DNA of 64,000 nucleotides from Picocystis sp. L7 (Eukaryota; Chlorophyta; Picocystophyceae; Picocystales; Picocystaceae): the NCBI GenBank assembly GCA_020975725.1, contig QXJR01000010.1, positions 329,501-393,500 of the forward strand, read 5' to 3'. Below are positions 21,201 through 30,615 of this stretch, in pieces. The translations under genes were made by a program, and so were the position numbers. Under the pieces are notes generated by a model. The model was not told the origin of the DNA. It ran no database searches and worked only from the letters and a program-made list of their open reading frames with translations. Every line of letters starts with the position of its first letter. Position 1 is the first letter of the stretch.

Positions 21201-21528
21201 GTGCATTTTTGCTCTAGTTCTACGAGGAGAGGAGGCACTGACCGGGTGGGTTTCTGTAAACCCCACAGCAGGAGTCATTCCTCCCGGAATGCAACAGGCG
21301 ATCAGCCTGTCTGTGCCCTCCACATCATCTCTAGATGTTGTCAGTAGACAGATAAACATCTTTTTGGATATTTTCACCATGAGCCTATATGCACCTGGAG
21401 GAAGCCCACAGAGAATGAAAAAGCGATTCCACCCAGTTCAGATTACTTTCAACCCCATCAAGAATAGTGCCGGGGAAACGTTTGCTGCTGATCGCCGCTA
21501 TGACGAATCAGACTTACTCTTTTTCTGA
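18286..21528 (+). CDS. WD40-type II inositol polyphosphate 5-phosphatase (FRA3/5PTase12-14-like)
   Basis: The 1,080-aa, single-exon protein has an acidic, Arg-rich N-terminus (1-180) and a WD40 propeller at about 200-560 (GHSGGVVCVWDNE, TGSMRGSIRIWSLE, SLGQDGSIVLWPSAH). The 5-phosphatase catalytic domain lies at about 575-915 (GVTWNVNQ, VVLGLQEIEMGG, GGNKGASAVRFG, SSHFKAHQNE, WMGDFNYRLDLP, IPSWTDRIFFRG, VDSDHKPV). An ASH-like beta domain lies at about 930-1,050. All catalytic motifs are intact. It removes the 5-phosphate from inositol phosphates or phosphoinositides. The domain order matches plant FRA3 and its relatives. The ATG follows the 147-bp array directly. It converges with Sec14, with 76 bp between the stops. 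Confidence 0.95.
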   Translation: MADSARLAELRARFRLSRTKEKVEEVQVEEDPRAAARARLAERLQASRERHAAPEGERNSDGGSDGGAGGGRGELEVVEQDQSYAGGMDGGFIHFFDEDGEVFQEEMVAEVFGAPKHHAHFGDEEALPDGTFALRPDHAPDAHYRPDEVGEQGPRGRAGERGNVEEKHVLTVPMSPPPMSVVIRFQPRYPNEQARPKLLAGISGSLFALPSFSGGYLRWDDADGQCGYPAGYQPDRIKLPMAPREDMDTAPCIEAAGPPHVSVVSIAVCEMREIIVTGHSGGVVCVWDNEALFTPNNQVLEGEEMWACCWEAHNSPVTAVAITPAGEVWTGSMRGSIRIWSLESALQGKVPEGYELKRQGNKSPHREVRFLSVAANGVVWSAGISSIKLWDVHTKSNTCSLLDEEDGGAESAGGYPRKSALNRMAGRISNIGKGSSKTGSGVKISAMISGHDGSIYLGYESGILEHYSFSADLEFSIETGASVQAIVVCGPRIWVGLLDGRILICDPDGTSVCTWQAHYSPVVSLAEIGSRTASLGQDGSIVLWPSAHPQGSHTDPRKINYLKDVRSSLSTRRVYNVLGVTWNVNQTRPGLHAFRNILGGENGAASAAFVVLGLQEIEMGGASVISSAAKEKIRPELQEQGNANAQFWGEAVLRVLNNMMPNAWVKVGMRQMSGLLTLVYARQELKNFVGEVETGAVACGAMGVGGNKGASAVRFGVHRNYICVLSSHFKAHQNETQGRNENYRQISRKLTFKSRANRLLDEAVEEDVDSQEPYFEPVVGHALKDADVVLWMGDFNYRLDLPYYNALSLIAENNISELLEFDQCLKQVRTGEIFADMDEAPITFPPTYKFDKGIHDKMAYDSSEKQRIPSWTDRIFFRGRGNPRQGDDSRFTTAESLVYESLPNVVDSDHKPVRSLLRLDLPIVNEEKYRIAACQTLGVFNSEPNTCVLDTALELGIGENTVVYLQNAGRQPCIFALVLRGEEALTGWVSVNPTAGVIPPGMQQAISLSVPSTSSLDVVSRQINIFLDIFTMSLYAPGGSPQRMKKRFHPVQITFNPIKNSAGETFAADRRYDESDLLFF

Positions 21529-21604
21529 CCTGTTCCATGCTGAAACCAACGAATTTTACTTGGGCAGCAATAGCTTTATGCAGAACTAGACTCTTTGCAA
21601 CACA

Positions 21605-23002
21605 TTATTGAATTAGGCAGCACCTTGCTTCTGTCTGGCTTTTGTTTTCGTTCCTTTGCGAGTTTGTCTCGCCACTGGTGCTGCTGGGCTCGCTGCTCCC
21701 AGTTTGCACTGCTTGTCCATTGATTTTGGTCACATGATCTTTCATTTGCTGAATTTCCTCTTGGCTCAATTTATTTATCTGCTCAAGTACTTGGTCAGCA
21801 CTCGCCAGAACCTCTGCTACTTCTACGCTTATATGAATTTCCCTAGTTGCTTGCCCTGGAGATGGCACAGCAATTTCGCAAGCCCCTGTAGCGCCTTGTT
21901 CCAAGCCATCCATACGTGTGGGATGGTGAGTGCCCCCGCTGAGCTCCCACCCAGCGGCAGTGAGAAGATCAGATTGCCGGGCTCTTCGAGCAATGTACTC
22001 ATCCATGGCACTGTGTGAAGGGATAGGTTTTCCTGGCTGCCCTATGATAACTTCATCGGGAGCAGTCCCGCCAAGGAATTGGGGCAATTGATCCTCGTCC
22101 ACGTACTGCAGTAGTTTTGCTCTGCCTTTCCTGTCTGCTCCGAATACCTTGATTTTCTCGCGCGTCCTTTTATCAAGAAATGCCTCAACAACACGATAGA
22201 TAGCAGTGAATATGAAAGAAGAGTTGACAATGAGCGTACCTCCGTTTGTTTCTGGATAATTGTCCTGGTCAACCTTCGTAATCGTGTGCAGGATACTTTT
22301 CACTTCCTTCGTGAAATCTGAAATTTTCACTCCGCCAACATCAAGTATCATCAAACAGCTGTCTACCGTATGGCCTGCCCTCTCAGAGGCTTCCCATAAG
22401 ATGACATTAGCCATGTATTCCATTTCTTGCACATGCTTGAACAGAATGTCTTCCTTGCTGATATCGCTGTTGAGGAGCTTTTGCACATTCAATTTTCCTG
22501 GCCTGTCAATATACACAGGTTGTCCTTTCTTGTCATATCCATAGTATCCTGATTGCGAGTACGTTCGGATGATAGCGAGCTTCTGAGAATCAAACGGTCG
22601 ATCCAGGATGGTTTCGACATTATTCTCCTTTCTCCACTTGATGCATTCAGTGATCATCTCGAACGTCTTCTCGAAATTGAACTTTCTTGCCCTGAGAAAT
22701 CGAAGGAGAGTTGCATCCAAGTCTCCAGCAAATCTCATGTGCCTTGGAATTTCGATGCCTTCACGTTGCAATAACTCTTTGAAGTTTTGCAGGATCTCTT
22801 CTTCTTCGGCGTGTGCCTGGATTGGGATTCAATTTGGACGACCCGTCAGCTTCTCGGCCTCAATACTCGGCAGGAACGTGTGTCACAGCGGCATCGTCTT
22901 GCTTTCACAGTCCAAGACGTTGCCATTCGTCGCATGGACTTTACTTGCGATGGGTGGGGTGCGTTTCTGTTCCTTTGTTCCACTTACCTGCTCGGCAGTC
23001 AT
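21605..23002 (-). CDS. Sec14-like CRAL-TRIO lipid transfer protein with C-terminal CaaX, two exons
   Basis: The 408-aa protein has exon 1 at 23002-22988 (MTAEQ), a 171-nt intron at 22987-22817 (donor GTAAGT, branch gCTGACg, acceptor CCAG) and exon 2 at 22816-21605. The join yields MTAEQAHAEEEEILQNFKEL, a normal Sec14 N-terminus, followed by CRAL-TRIO-N (LLRFLRARKFNFEKT) and the lipid-binding domain (GQPVYIDRPGK, SCLMILDVGGVKISDF, NYPETNGGTLIVNSSFIF, DEDQLPQFLGG). Sec14 proteins move phosphatidylinositol and phosphatidylcholine between membranes. The C-terminus ends RCCLIQ, a CaaX-type box that suggests farnesylation; this is unusual for Sec14. The single-frame reading starts at a TTG and lacks exon 1. 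Confidence 0.93.
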
Positions 23003-24694
23003 TCTCCTTCTCCTGACGGGGGAGAGTTTCGAGTTCCTGAGGAAGGTCGCATGAAGTGCATCGATTCCCAGCCTCGCACGTAGAGATCCATGTCGTTGTT
23101 CATCCCTTCTGTTCATCCCACTGCGAGGGCTCAACCTGGGAGAAGCTCCCTGCATCGGTGAGAGCTGTCCCAGTGCGTTTCCTTCCGTCCTCAGGGGTTC
23201 CTGCCCGTGTCCCGCGGGTCCGTTCGTCGCTTCTTCCTCCCCCACGTCCTTTTGGTTCCCTTTGGGCCAACAGGTGCAACCGACCATGCTTCACAAGCCT
23301 GTTTGCGGCCGCGTCCCACGACCTTTCCTTCCCCTTCCTTGACCTCGAGGGTCCACCGACGTCCCCGACCCCAGTATGTCACAGGGTCGCCCCAACCCCA
23401 CTGCCACAGGGGCGGAATGCCCCGACCCTGCCGAAGGGAAGGGGCGGGTCGATGGAGGAACCGAGAGTTTCTTCTCTCCAGGGTGGAAGGGAGGTGGGTT
23501 CACCCTCTCTTCCCATGGACGAATGGCAATGACTCTCCAAGGTGTTGCATAACAGGCACCCGAAACGCCAACATAGTGGCCGATCTCAAGGACGAGGGCC
23601 TGTGATACGTGTGCGAGATACGGTATTGCCAGCGCCCCACTTGGAAGTTCCAATCCAAGCTAGACCACACACGAAAAGCAGGGACTCAACTCTTCCAAAT
23701 CGATACGCAAATCTACTAAATCAGCCAATCGAGTCTTGCCAAGGGGTTCGACGATCTTCGGCAGTGCATCCTTACCCCCTCTGATGAGGCATGACATCAG
23801 GACCCTAAGCGAGCCAATTGTGCTCCCGTCGATGACACCTCCATCGCCATGGACCTGGACGAAGGCAAAGTTGGCAAGCATAAAGACAATTCGGCTTCAG
23901 CCTCGTCTTGGCATCCTAAAACTTATCAGATGAAGGTGTAGTAGCAGATCGATGGTAACTTCTACTTTCCTTCATCGAATGGTGCCGATTTCAGCTTCCT
24001 CCGTGCTTCTCAACACATGAGGTAGGTCGTCGTAAATGGGCAGCATATGTTGCGAACCCAGCCCGCTGATCCACACTTAGAAGAAGCAAATCTCTACGCT
24101 TTGTCCAGGAAGGAACATTGGATTCATTGGTGCCTTACTTCTGACCAAGTTTCAATGAAGGGCAATCGTACACAAGAGTACAATGGGCGTACCGGTGAAT
24201 CTGAACATTGTGGTAAGATCACACAAGCCACAGTACTAATCGATGCCTCGATTCCTTTCAAATGATTTGCATGTGCCATCAGTTCTTTCGAATCACATGA
24301 CACACGTCGAACATGGACAAAAGAGTACATCAATTACAGAATTTCTCGTGCATCCATTACTTGGGTTTGGCAACGTGCAATGGGGGCTATTTCTAGTTTT
24401 CACGGAACATTTCTGCCACTGCCTTACATGTGCATTACTATAGTGGAATGCGGACTGCGTAAAACTTGCCCCTTTCAAATAGGACTCACTTGAGAGTTCA
24501 GCGCAATCCATCCACATGGAGGAACGAATCGCAACAAACGTCAAGCTGGCAGCCATAGCGGAAGATCCACCGGCATCGACCAGGTTGTGCAATGTTGACC
24601 AGGTGTGCTTTATATGCTGTGCGTCAGGTGCGTGCGTGGTGCTGATAACGTGTTCTCCATGCGAAACGCAATCTAGTTGGTTCGAGTCGTCCAA
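23003..24694. other. 1.7-kb unassigned intergenic region
   Basis: This lies between the Sec14 start and the REEP stop, both minus strand. The half nearest Sec14 is GC-rich; the half nearest REEP is AT-richer and looks like ordinary spacer. A 73-codon ATG frame at 23660-23881 (minus) has coding-like composition but no recognisable family. I see no transposon termini. Confidence 0.4.
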
Positions 24695-25246
24695 TCATAT
24701 GTCTCCTTCCCCATCCTCAACTTCAAACATGTCCTTCAAGACAAGAAAACTTTTTTGGACGACCTGCACAAGAAATCGCCTGGAAGCATTGCAGGCCCTG
24801 CTGATGTCACTGTGGTGCTTCATGGAAAATTGGACAAGCTCGGAACGAAACGTCTCAACCACTTCATCAATTCTTGACCTGTGCTTGATGAGGAAAGGCC
24901 GAATGATCTTTTCGTGAATGCTTTTCGACCCATGAAAGGGTGGAAGTTGCAGCCACAGGAGGGTGGCTAGTTTCAAGTGCTGATACATTGGCAGTCCACG
25001 CATGAACTTGTCAGAGTAGTTTTCCAGGACGGCGAAGCATCCGTACGCCGTCCAGTACGTCAACCACTGCTTCTTCTCTTCCTCGTCGTCATATTCCAAC
25101 GCTTTGACGCTTGCATACACTGGATAGACGACTCCCACCACCTGGCACGCACCTCGCAGGAGCAGGTTGGTGGTGCCAGGCTGGAGCATCAGCTGCGCGC
25201 CCAGCTGTCCATGGAGGATCGCAGGGGCGTTCCTACCGTCAGCCAT
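24695..25246 (-). CDS. REEP/HVA22/Yop1-family ER-shaping protein
   Basis: The 183-aa TB2/DP1/HVA22 protein has hydrophobic hairpins in the ER membrane that stabilise tubules. The ATG at 25246 gives MADGRNAPAILHGQLGAQ. The family core follows: VVGVVYPVYASVKALE, then EEEKKQWLTYWTAYGCFAVL, LPMYQHLKLATLLWLQLP and the IIRPFLIKH amphipathic end. A longer open frame continues upstream through promoter DNA and is not needed for family length. The upstream 165-240 bp carry four ATCGAT/AGATCTCGAT sites and a run of C residues. Confidence 0.92.
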   Translation of the reverse strand: MADGRNAPAILHGQLGAQLMLQPGTTNLLLRGACQVVGVVYPVYASVKALEYDDEEEKKQWLTYWTAYGCFAVLENYSDKFMRGLPMYQHLKLATLLWLQLPPFHGSKSIHEKIIRPFLIKHRSRIDEVVETFRSELVQFSMKHHSDISRACNASRRFLVQVVQKSFLVLKDMFEVEDGEGDI

Positions 25247-26806
25247 CCATCCTCGTCCCCTTGTTCGATCCTCTTCCATTCTCTTTCGTCCATCTCGAAC
25301 CCACCTGAGCCGCAGAGATCGCGCCCAACGCCATCTCCTCTTTTCGAAAATGGAAAGGACGGAGTCGTCCCTGTCGGATCCCAACGGTCGTCCCCCCCCC
25401 CCGGGTGCAAAAGATATCGATGGAAATCTCCAAAGATCTCGATGTAAACCAACCGAAAATCTCGATGGGTGGGGACGAGGTATCGATGAAAGGGAAGGGT
25501 CCAGGTCCAGTCCTAAGCGTGTCGAAGCGAGGTGATGGCGGCGCACAGGCGGCATGGCGTCGGAAAGGTGCGACGCGTGAGGAAGAGAACGTGGAAGCGA
25601 TCGTGTCGGATGGAGCGCAGTCCTTAAGAGCGTCTTTCGTGGCCCGGCATTCGTGTCGCGGTGTGGAAGGAGATCGAGTCATAGCTGCGCGAAAACGAAA
25701 CCTGGTCCTGGTACTGTACTGCGGTCTTCAAAACCATTCGTCCCGCAGTAAATCAAATGGAACAGGACATCCGAAACACCTCCTGCTGTACGTCGAAGAT
25801 GGATACGATCGTACATCCAACTGACGATGGATCTGAACCCTGTGCAGGGACTGCTTGAAGGTCCAGCGCACGGAGGCTTCGGACGTGCGTGACGGATGAA
25901 GCCCACGCCTTCGAGAAACAAGCCTGCGCCGTCGAGATTGCCGTCGATGAGAAGCAACGGTGCCTTCCCACCGCCGACGATTCGCCTGGACCTCATCGGA
26001 TGGAGTTTCTCCCAACCTTGCGCACGATGCACGACACCTGCTTCCACTGGAGCTTCATCCACTCTTGTCCTTGCACCACTCGCGCACGCACGATCGGTCC
26101 TCTGGCCCATTGCATCCTTTCTCCGAGCAGCCGTGCAGGACCAAGACTGAAGCAGGACTACGCTCGATCGATTCGGAGATCCTGAAAATTCGAGTAGGAT
26201 TTGCTCCAGCAAGTTCTTCGTTCAAGTCCGGAAGCAGGTGATGGACTTTCAATCACCGGGCGGACCAGTCGATCATGGCATGCTGCATGGTTCCTGTGGA
26301 AAGATCGTGCCGCGCTCCCGGGAGGTCGACCTCCCATCCGTGGCTTTCGCCATCCTTCCCCGAGGTGAATGCTTCCTTCGGCCAGCTCGTCCACATTGCA
26401 ACGCAGATGTTGAAGACCTCTTGTAATAGACCTAGGACTGCAGGTCTAGAAGGGTCGCTAGCGAGTCTGTCTACGTCTTTCCATTCGAAGGAAAAAGGAC
26501 CGAACAAAGCACGGGTTCGGATGGTTGGATAGGTTCCCAGCTGGGGAAGCCTCTGCGGCCCTTCCATTCCTTGATTTCAACCCTTCCTGCGAATGCTTGT
26601 TCCATAGTCCCGCTTGGATGCATCCATCCTCTCTCGTTCAGCACGGTGGCCATGGATGCACCTTCACACCCACATCATCCCTTCGTTCGTCCCTACTGCA
26701 CCCAATGGAAGACGACCCTTTCAGTCGGTCTCGACTGTCCCTTTGAATCGGACAGGAACGATCGGTTCGGATTAGGTTTCGGCGGACAGGAGCGTTCGCA
26801 CGTGCG
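25247..26806. other. 1.55-kb unassigned region between REEP and TrpRS
   Basis: The REEP-proximal 250 bp hold the ATCGATAYC-type promoter cluster. A coding-like frame on the minus strand at 25679-26212 has no ATG at its start and no recognisable family. On the plus strand an orphan CTGAC branch-like site at ~25822, followed by CCTGTGCAG, resembles the intron acceptors of this genome. I cannot assign a gene. Confidence 0.4.
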
Positions 26807-27964
26807 ATGGGCGCGTTTTCGGCGCGCCACGCGCGTCTGGCGAGGTCGTTTGCGCGCGTGGGTCGAGGTGGGAGGTCCCAGGCGTCCCAGACGGACGTGG
26901 CGGAGCGATCCACGCAGGCTCCGTCCGAGGCGCGTCGGAAACGCGTGCTGTCAGGCGTGCAGCCGACGGGAACGATCCACCTCGGCAATTACATGGGCGC
27001 CATCCGCAACTGGGTGACGCTCCAGGAACAGTACGATACCTACTTCTGCGTGGTGGATTTGCACGCCATCACGGCGCCACACGATCCCATGGAGCTGCGA
27101 GAATCGAGCAAAGCTTCGGCGGCACTGTACTTGGCCAGTGGATTGGATCCGGAGAAAACCACCATCTTCCTGCAATCCCACGTCTCGGCGCACTGCGAAC
27201 TGACCTGGCTGCTCAACTGCGACACCCCCATCGGATGGCTGCAGAGGATGATCCAATTCAAGGAGAAGAGCAAAAAGCAAGGAGAAGAAGTCAACATGGG
27301 ACTGCTGGGATATCCGGTGCTCATGGCAGCCGACATCCTGCTGTACCAGGCGGATCTAGTGCCCGTGGGAGAAGATCAGAGGCAGCACTTGGAACTCACA
27401 AGGGACATTGCAGCACGTTTTAACAACTTGTACGGGGGACGCAAGTGGAAGAAGCTGGGGGGGCGTGGTGGCAAGATATTCAAGGTGCCGGATGCATTCA
27501 TCCCACCTTCGGGGGCGAGGATCATGTCCCTGCAGGACGGTACAAGCAAAATGTCCAAGTCTGCAGAATCAGACATGTCACGCATCAATCTGCTTGACTC
27601 CCCCGAATTGATCATGCAGAAGGTCAAGAAGTGCAAAACAGATGCGTACGAGGGGCTGGAGTTCGGGAACCCAGATCGACCGGAAGCCAACAACCTGCTG
27701 ACCATCTATCACCTCGTCACTGGAGTCAGCAAAGAGGAGATTTCAGCGGAGTGTGCAAACCTCCGCTGGGGCGAATTCAAGCCCAGACTGGCGGAGGCAA
27801 TAATTACCCATCTAGAACCTATTCAACAAAAGTATCATAACGTGATGGAAGATCCAGCTTATCTGGACCACGTCTTAAGGAAAGGGGCCGAGGAAGCCCG
27901 GGTGCAGGCAGGACGAACCTTGAATAACTGCAGGGAAGCAATGGGATTCACGCCCTTTCTGTAA
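26807..27964 (+). CDS. Organellar (bacterial-type) tryptophanyl-tRNA synthetase
   Basis: The 385-aa class Ic synthetase attaches Trp to tRNA in plastid and/or mitochondrion. The N-terminal ~45 residues are rich in Arg and Ala and lack acids, as in transit peptides. The HIGH-type signature is TIHLGNYMG, preceded by LSGVQPTG, and KMSKS is intact (DGTSKMSKSAESD). The DLVPVGEDQRQHLELTRDIA block binds Trp and ATP. The length matches bacterial TrpS plus a targeting peptide. There is no intron. It converges on the sirtuin gene, with 58 bp between the stops. Confidence 0.96.
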   Translation: MGAFSARHARLARSFARVGRGGRSQASQTDVAERSTQAPSEARRKRVLSGVQPTGTIHLGNYMGAIRNWVTLQEQYDTYFCVVDLHAITAPHDPMELRESSKASAALYLASGLDPEKTTIFLQSHVSAHCELTWLLNCDTPIGWLQRMIQFKEKSKKQGEEVNMGLLGYPVLMAADILLYQADLVPVGEDQRQHLELTRDIAARFNNLYGGRKWKKLGGRGGKIFKVPDAFIPPSGARIMSLQDGTSKMSKSAESDMSRINLLDSPELIMQKVKKCKTDAYEGLEFGNPDRPEANNLLTIYHLVTGVSKEEISAECANLRWGEFKPRLAEAIITHLEPIQQKYHNVMEDPAYLDHVLRKGAEEARVQAGRTLNNCREAMGFTPFL

Positions 27965-28022
27965 TTTTTTAATGTGTTGGCTACAGTACGACCTTGTTAT
28001 CTACAATCTTTATTTATGTACT

Positions 28023-28976
28023 TTACACGGCTGCTGCGAGGTTGGGAGAGTCTGCAGTAAGCATTGAGAGGCGGTTGAGCGTATCCCCAGCGAGGGCCTC
28101 CACTTTCAACTGAGCCAGATGGTCTGCTCGCGTTTCTCCGTAATTCAGGATCGCAATCGGGATCCCTCGTTCAGCAGCGGCCTTCGCGAGTCGATAAGCA
28201 GAGAGCACCATCATGGACGATCCGACGACAAGCAGTGCATCGCACTCCTCCACTATTTGCTGCGCTTTGTCGGTTCTATCTTTGGGAAGATTGTCCCCGA
28301 AGAATACAACATCGGGCTTTATCGGCCCTCCCATGCACTCTGTGCAATCTGGTACCTGGAACCTGGCCGCCAATTGGTCGCTCAGATCCAGATCTCCGTC
28401 CGGTCTCACTCGCAGCTTCCCATGGGAGATTGCTTCTTCCTGCTGCTGCAAAATCTCAGCAGCAAACGGATTGAGCTCCAAGAAAGTCCTCTGCAGTTCG
28501 TGCCTGCAGCTGATGCTCCCGCATTCCATGCAGATCACCTCGTGGGTGGTCCCGTGAAGTTCCAGCACGTTGTTGCTCCCGGCCTTTCGATGCAGGCGGT
28601 CCACATTTTGGGTGAGCAGGTGTGATATTCGTCCTGTCGCTTCGAGTTTGGCGAGTGCCCGGTGGGCGTCGTTGGGCTCTGTCTGCATGGCGAATCCCTC
28701 CCATCCCGCGAAGCTGCGTGCCCAGTACCTCTGCCTTTGGAAGGCACTCCTCATGAACTTCTGGTGCGTCATGGGTTTGTAACCTTTGCTGTACGCGCCG
28801 TGTGGACTGCGGTAGTCTGGGATGTTGCTCTCGGTCGAACATCCCGCACCAGTCACCACCACCATCCTCGCACTGCTTTCCACGAACGCATGGAGGCGCG
28901 ACAGGTCCGCTGCAGACGGGGGAGGGGCCTTCGGAGCGGCCGAAGCGCGCAGTGCGCGCGCAGCTGCGCGCACCAT
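28023..28976 (-). CDS. SIRT4: Class II (SIRT4-type) NAD-dependent sirtuin, probably mitochondrial
   Basis: The 317-aa protein removes acyl groups from lysine using NAD+, releasing nicotinamide and O-acyl-ADP-ribose, or transfers ADP-ribose. The basic start MVRAAARALRASAAPK looks like a mitochondrial presequence. Family motifs are VVVTGAGCSTESNIPDYRS, the class II insert around GAYSKGYKPMTHQKF, TQNVDRLHRKAG, the catalytic His in LELHGTTHEV, zinc cysteines in CMEC and CTEC, and VVFFGDNLP. The start at 28976 gives the human SIRT4 length; the frame extends upstream across the promoter and the neighbouring gene, which is artefact. It is head-to-head with ADPRM, 255 bp apart. Confidence 0.93.
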   Translation of the reverse strand: MVRAAARALRASAAPKAPPPSAADLSRLHAFVESSARMVVVTGAGCSTESNIPDYRSPHGAYSKGYKPMTHQKFMRSAFQRQRYWARSFAGWEGFAMQTEPNDAHRALAKLEATGRISHLLTQNVDRLHRKAGSNNVLELHGTTHEVICMECGSISCRHELQRTFLELNPFAAEILQQQEEAISHGKLRVRPDGDLDLSDQLAARFQVPDCTECMGGPIKPDVVFFGDNLPKDRTDKAQQIVEECDALLVVGSSMMVLSAYRLAKAAAERGIPIAILNYGETRADHLAQLKVEALAGDTLNRLSMLTADSPNLAAAV

Positions 28977-29231
28977 CGACGTGGACGCGCCAGGTTCTGC
29001 CAAGCGCACTGCAGGTCCCACCCTCCCTCCCATCGATATCTCTCCCCTTTTAATCGATATCGTGGGACGGTAGCTATCGATCGCCAATCGATACCTCCAC
29101 CGAGCGAACCCAGGGGTCGGGGCCCACCCGAAGGAGAGGGGAAAGCCACCTCCACCACCGATTCGGTTAACTCGAACGAAGTTAAGTGGAGGAGCGGACC
29201 ACATCGCGCAAACGTGCGCGCGCTTGTGGCG
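28977..29231. promoter_or_regulatory. Bidirectional promoter, sirtuin / ADPRM
   Basis: This 255-bp space separates two divergent ATGs. It holds four ATCGAT sites: ATCGATATC at ~29032, ATCGATATCG at ~29053, TATCGATCG at ~29075 and ATCGATACC at ~29087. It also holds the GTTAAC/GTTAAG pair around TTAACTCGAACGAA (29167-29180). Confidence 0.65.
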
Positions 29232-30275
29232 ATGGCGAGGGCGAGGGACGGAGGGGAAATGGAGGAGAAAGAGGCCAGCGCGTCCCGAAATGCAGCGATG
29301 CAGAAAATGGGGAAGAGACCGAGGAGGAACGCGGCAGTGCAGGCCGGGAAACGACACTTCTCCTTCGGCGTCATCACCGACGTGCAGTATGCAGATATAC
29401 CCAACGGCAAGTCCTTCCATGGCGTGCCGAGGTACTACAGGCACAGCCTGGAGGTGTTGAAAAGAGCGGTGAAAGACTGGGCGACGAAAGACCTCCAATT
29501 CGCCGTCCAACTGGGAGACATCGTGGACGGCAACCATCCCTCCGAGAAAGCCCATGAAGGACTCACCTCCGTCACGAAAGTGTTCGAGCAGCTGCGGTGC
29601 AAAACGTGGCACACGCTCGGAAATCACTGCCTGTACACGTCCCAGAGGGACAAACTGCACACGTACCTTGACATACCCGCCGCTGAAGATGGAGCATCGT
29701 ACTATGACTTCTCTCCGGTTCCAGGATGGCGCATTGTCATGCTGGATTCGTACGACGTATCTGTCCTCGGCTGGCCGGAAGGACACCCCCGAAGGCTTCT
29801 GGCCGAGTCCATTCTGTCTGAGAAGAATCCAAACGAGAATAAAAACAGTCCGGATGGACTTGAAGGGGTGCAGCGGCGATTCGTCAAGTTCGGGGGCGGA
29901 GTGAGTGACATCCAGCTGCAATGGTTGGAAAGAAAACTCCGTCAAGCCCAGGACGAAGCTGAAAAAGTGATTCTTTGCACACACCTTCCGCTGCATCCTA
30001 AGACTGCTCATCCCAATTCCTTGTTGTGGAACTTCGAACAGGTCAATGAAACTGTAGCTTCGTTCGCGGGAACGGTCGTGGCCGTGCTATCGGGTCACTG
30101 CCACAGGGACAGGGAGACTTTTGACGAGCACGGGATCTACTACCGTGTGTTTGAGGCTGTGTTGGAGTGCCCACCTGGTTCCAACGCCTACGGCCATATC
30201 GACGTCCATGAAAACTGCCTGGTCATCCATGGCGTGGGGCGATTGAACTCCGCCCGCGTCCTGTTTCGATCCTGA
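29232..30275 (+). CDS. ADPRM: Mn-dependent ADP-ribose/CDP-alcohol diphosphatase (calcineurin-like)
   Basis: The 347-aa metallophosphoesterase hydrolyses ADP-ribose to AMP and ribose-5-phosphate, and also CDP-choline in known members. Metal-site motifs run in order: FGVITDVQYADI, VQLGDIVDGNH, LGNHCLY, CTHLPLHPKTAHP and LSGHCHRDRET. The C-terminal YRVFEAVLECPPGSNAYG segment is typical of ADPRM. The start at 29232 is the first ATG after the shared promoter, and the length matches the family. AATAAA lies at ~30286. Its divergent neighbour is a sirtuin, whose reaction releases ADP-ribose derivatives; a functional link is inference. Confidence 0.9.
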   Translation: MARARDGGEMEEKEASASRNAAMQKMGKRPRRNAAVQAGKRHFSFGVITDVQYADIPNGKSFHGVPRYYRHSLEVLKRAVKDWATKDLQFAVQLGDIVDGNHPSEKAHEGLTSVTKVFEQLRCKTWHTLGNHCLYTSQRDKLHTYLDIPAAEDGASYYDFSPVPGWRIVMLDSYDVSVLGWPEGHPRRLLAESILSEKNPNENKNSPDGLEGVQRRFVKFGGGVSDIQLQWLERKLRQAQDEAEKVILCTHLPLHPKTAHPNSLLWNFEQVNETVASFAGTVVAVLSGHCHRDRETFDEHGIYYRVFEAVLECPPGSNAYGHIDVHENCLVIHGVGRLNSARVLFRS

Positions 30276-30615
30276 ATGCGCTGGAATAAACCCAGGATTT
30301 GGTGGTACGGATTTCCATTCCCCAGGAAGGTCGTGCTTCGCTCTCCATCGGATCACCAATGTAGATTTCCCAGCAGCAGGCCAGCACCCTCGTTGTTGGG
30401 ACCACCCCTCCGGTCCCACCTCGGATCCATCCATCGATACCTTTCCCCCTGTCCTATCGATGGCTGAGGACGATTTCCACCTTTCGTTCGAGATCTTCTT
30501 CCGTTTCATCGAGATCTTTCCTTTCGGTCCCCTGGGTCCGAGGGAGCGAACAACCGGAAGGGAAACGTGTCGAAAGGACAGATGAGGCCTCGACCGACGA
30601 CGACGCGTTTCGACG
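30276..30615. promoter_or_regulatory. Upstream region of the LRR gene
   Basis: It contains ATCGATACC (~30432), TATCGATGG (~30455), TCGAGATCTT (~30488) and ATCGAGATCT (~30508), the same module as at the CotH, REEP, sirtuin and RME-8 promoters. No gene is seen in it. Confidence 0.6.

Noticed and set aside
23056-23605. Overlapping 130-160-codon frames upstream of Sec14
   Set aside because: No family similarity, GC-rich composition on both strands, and position in promoter space make chance the simplest explanation.
28662-30275. ADPRM as a 537-aa protein starting at 28662
   Set aside because: The first 190 codons are antisense to the sirtuin and cross the shared promoter; 29232 gives family length.
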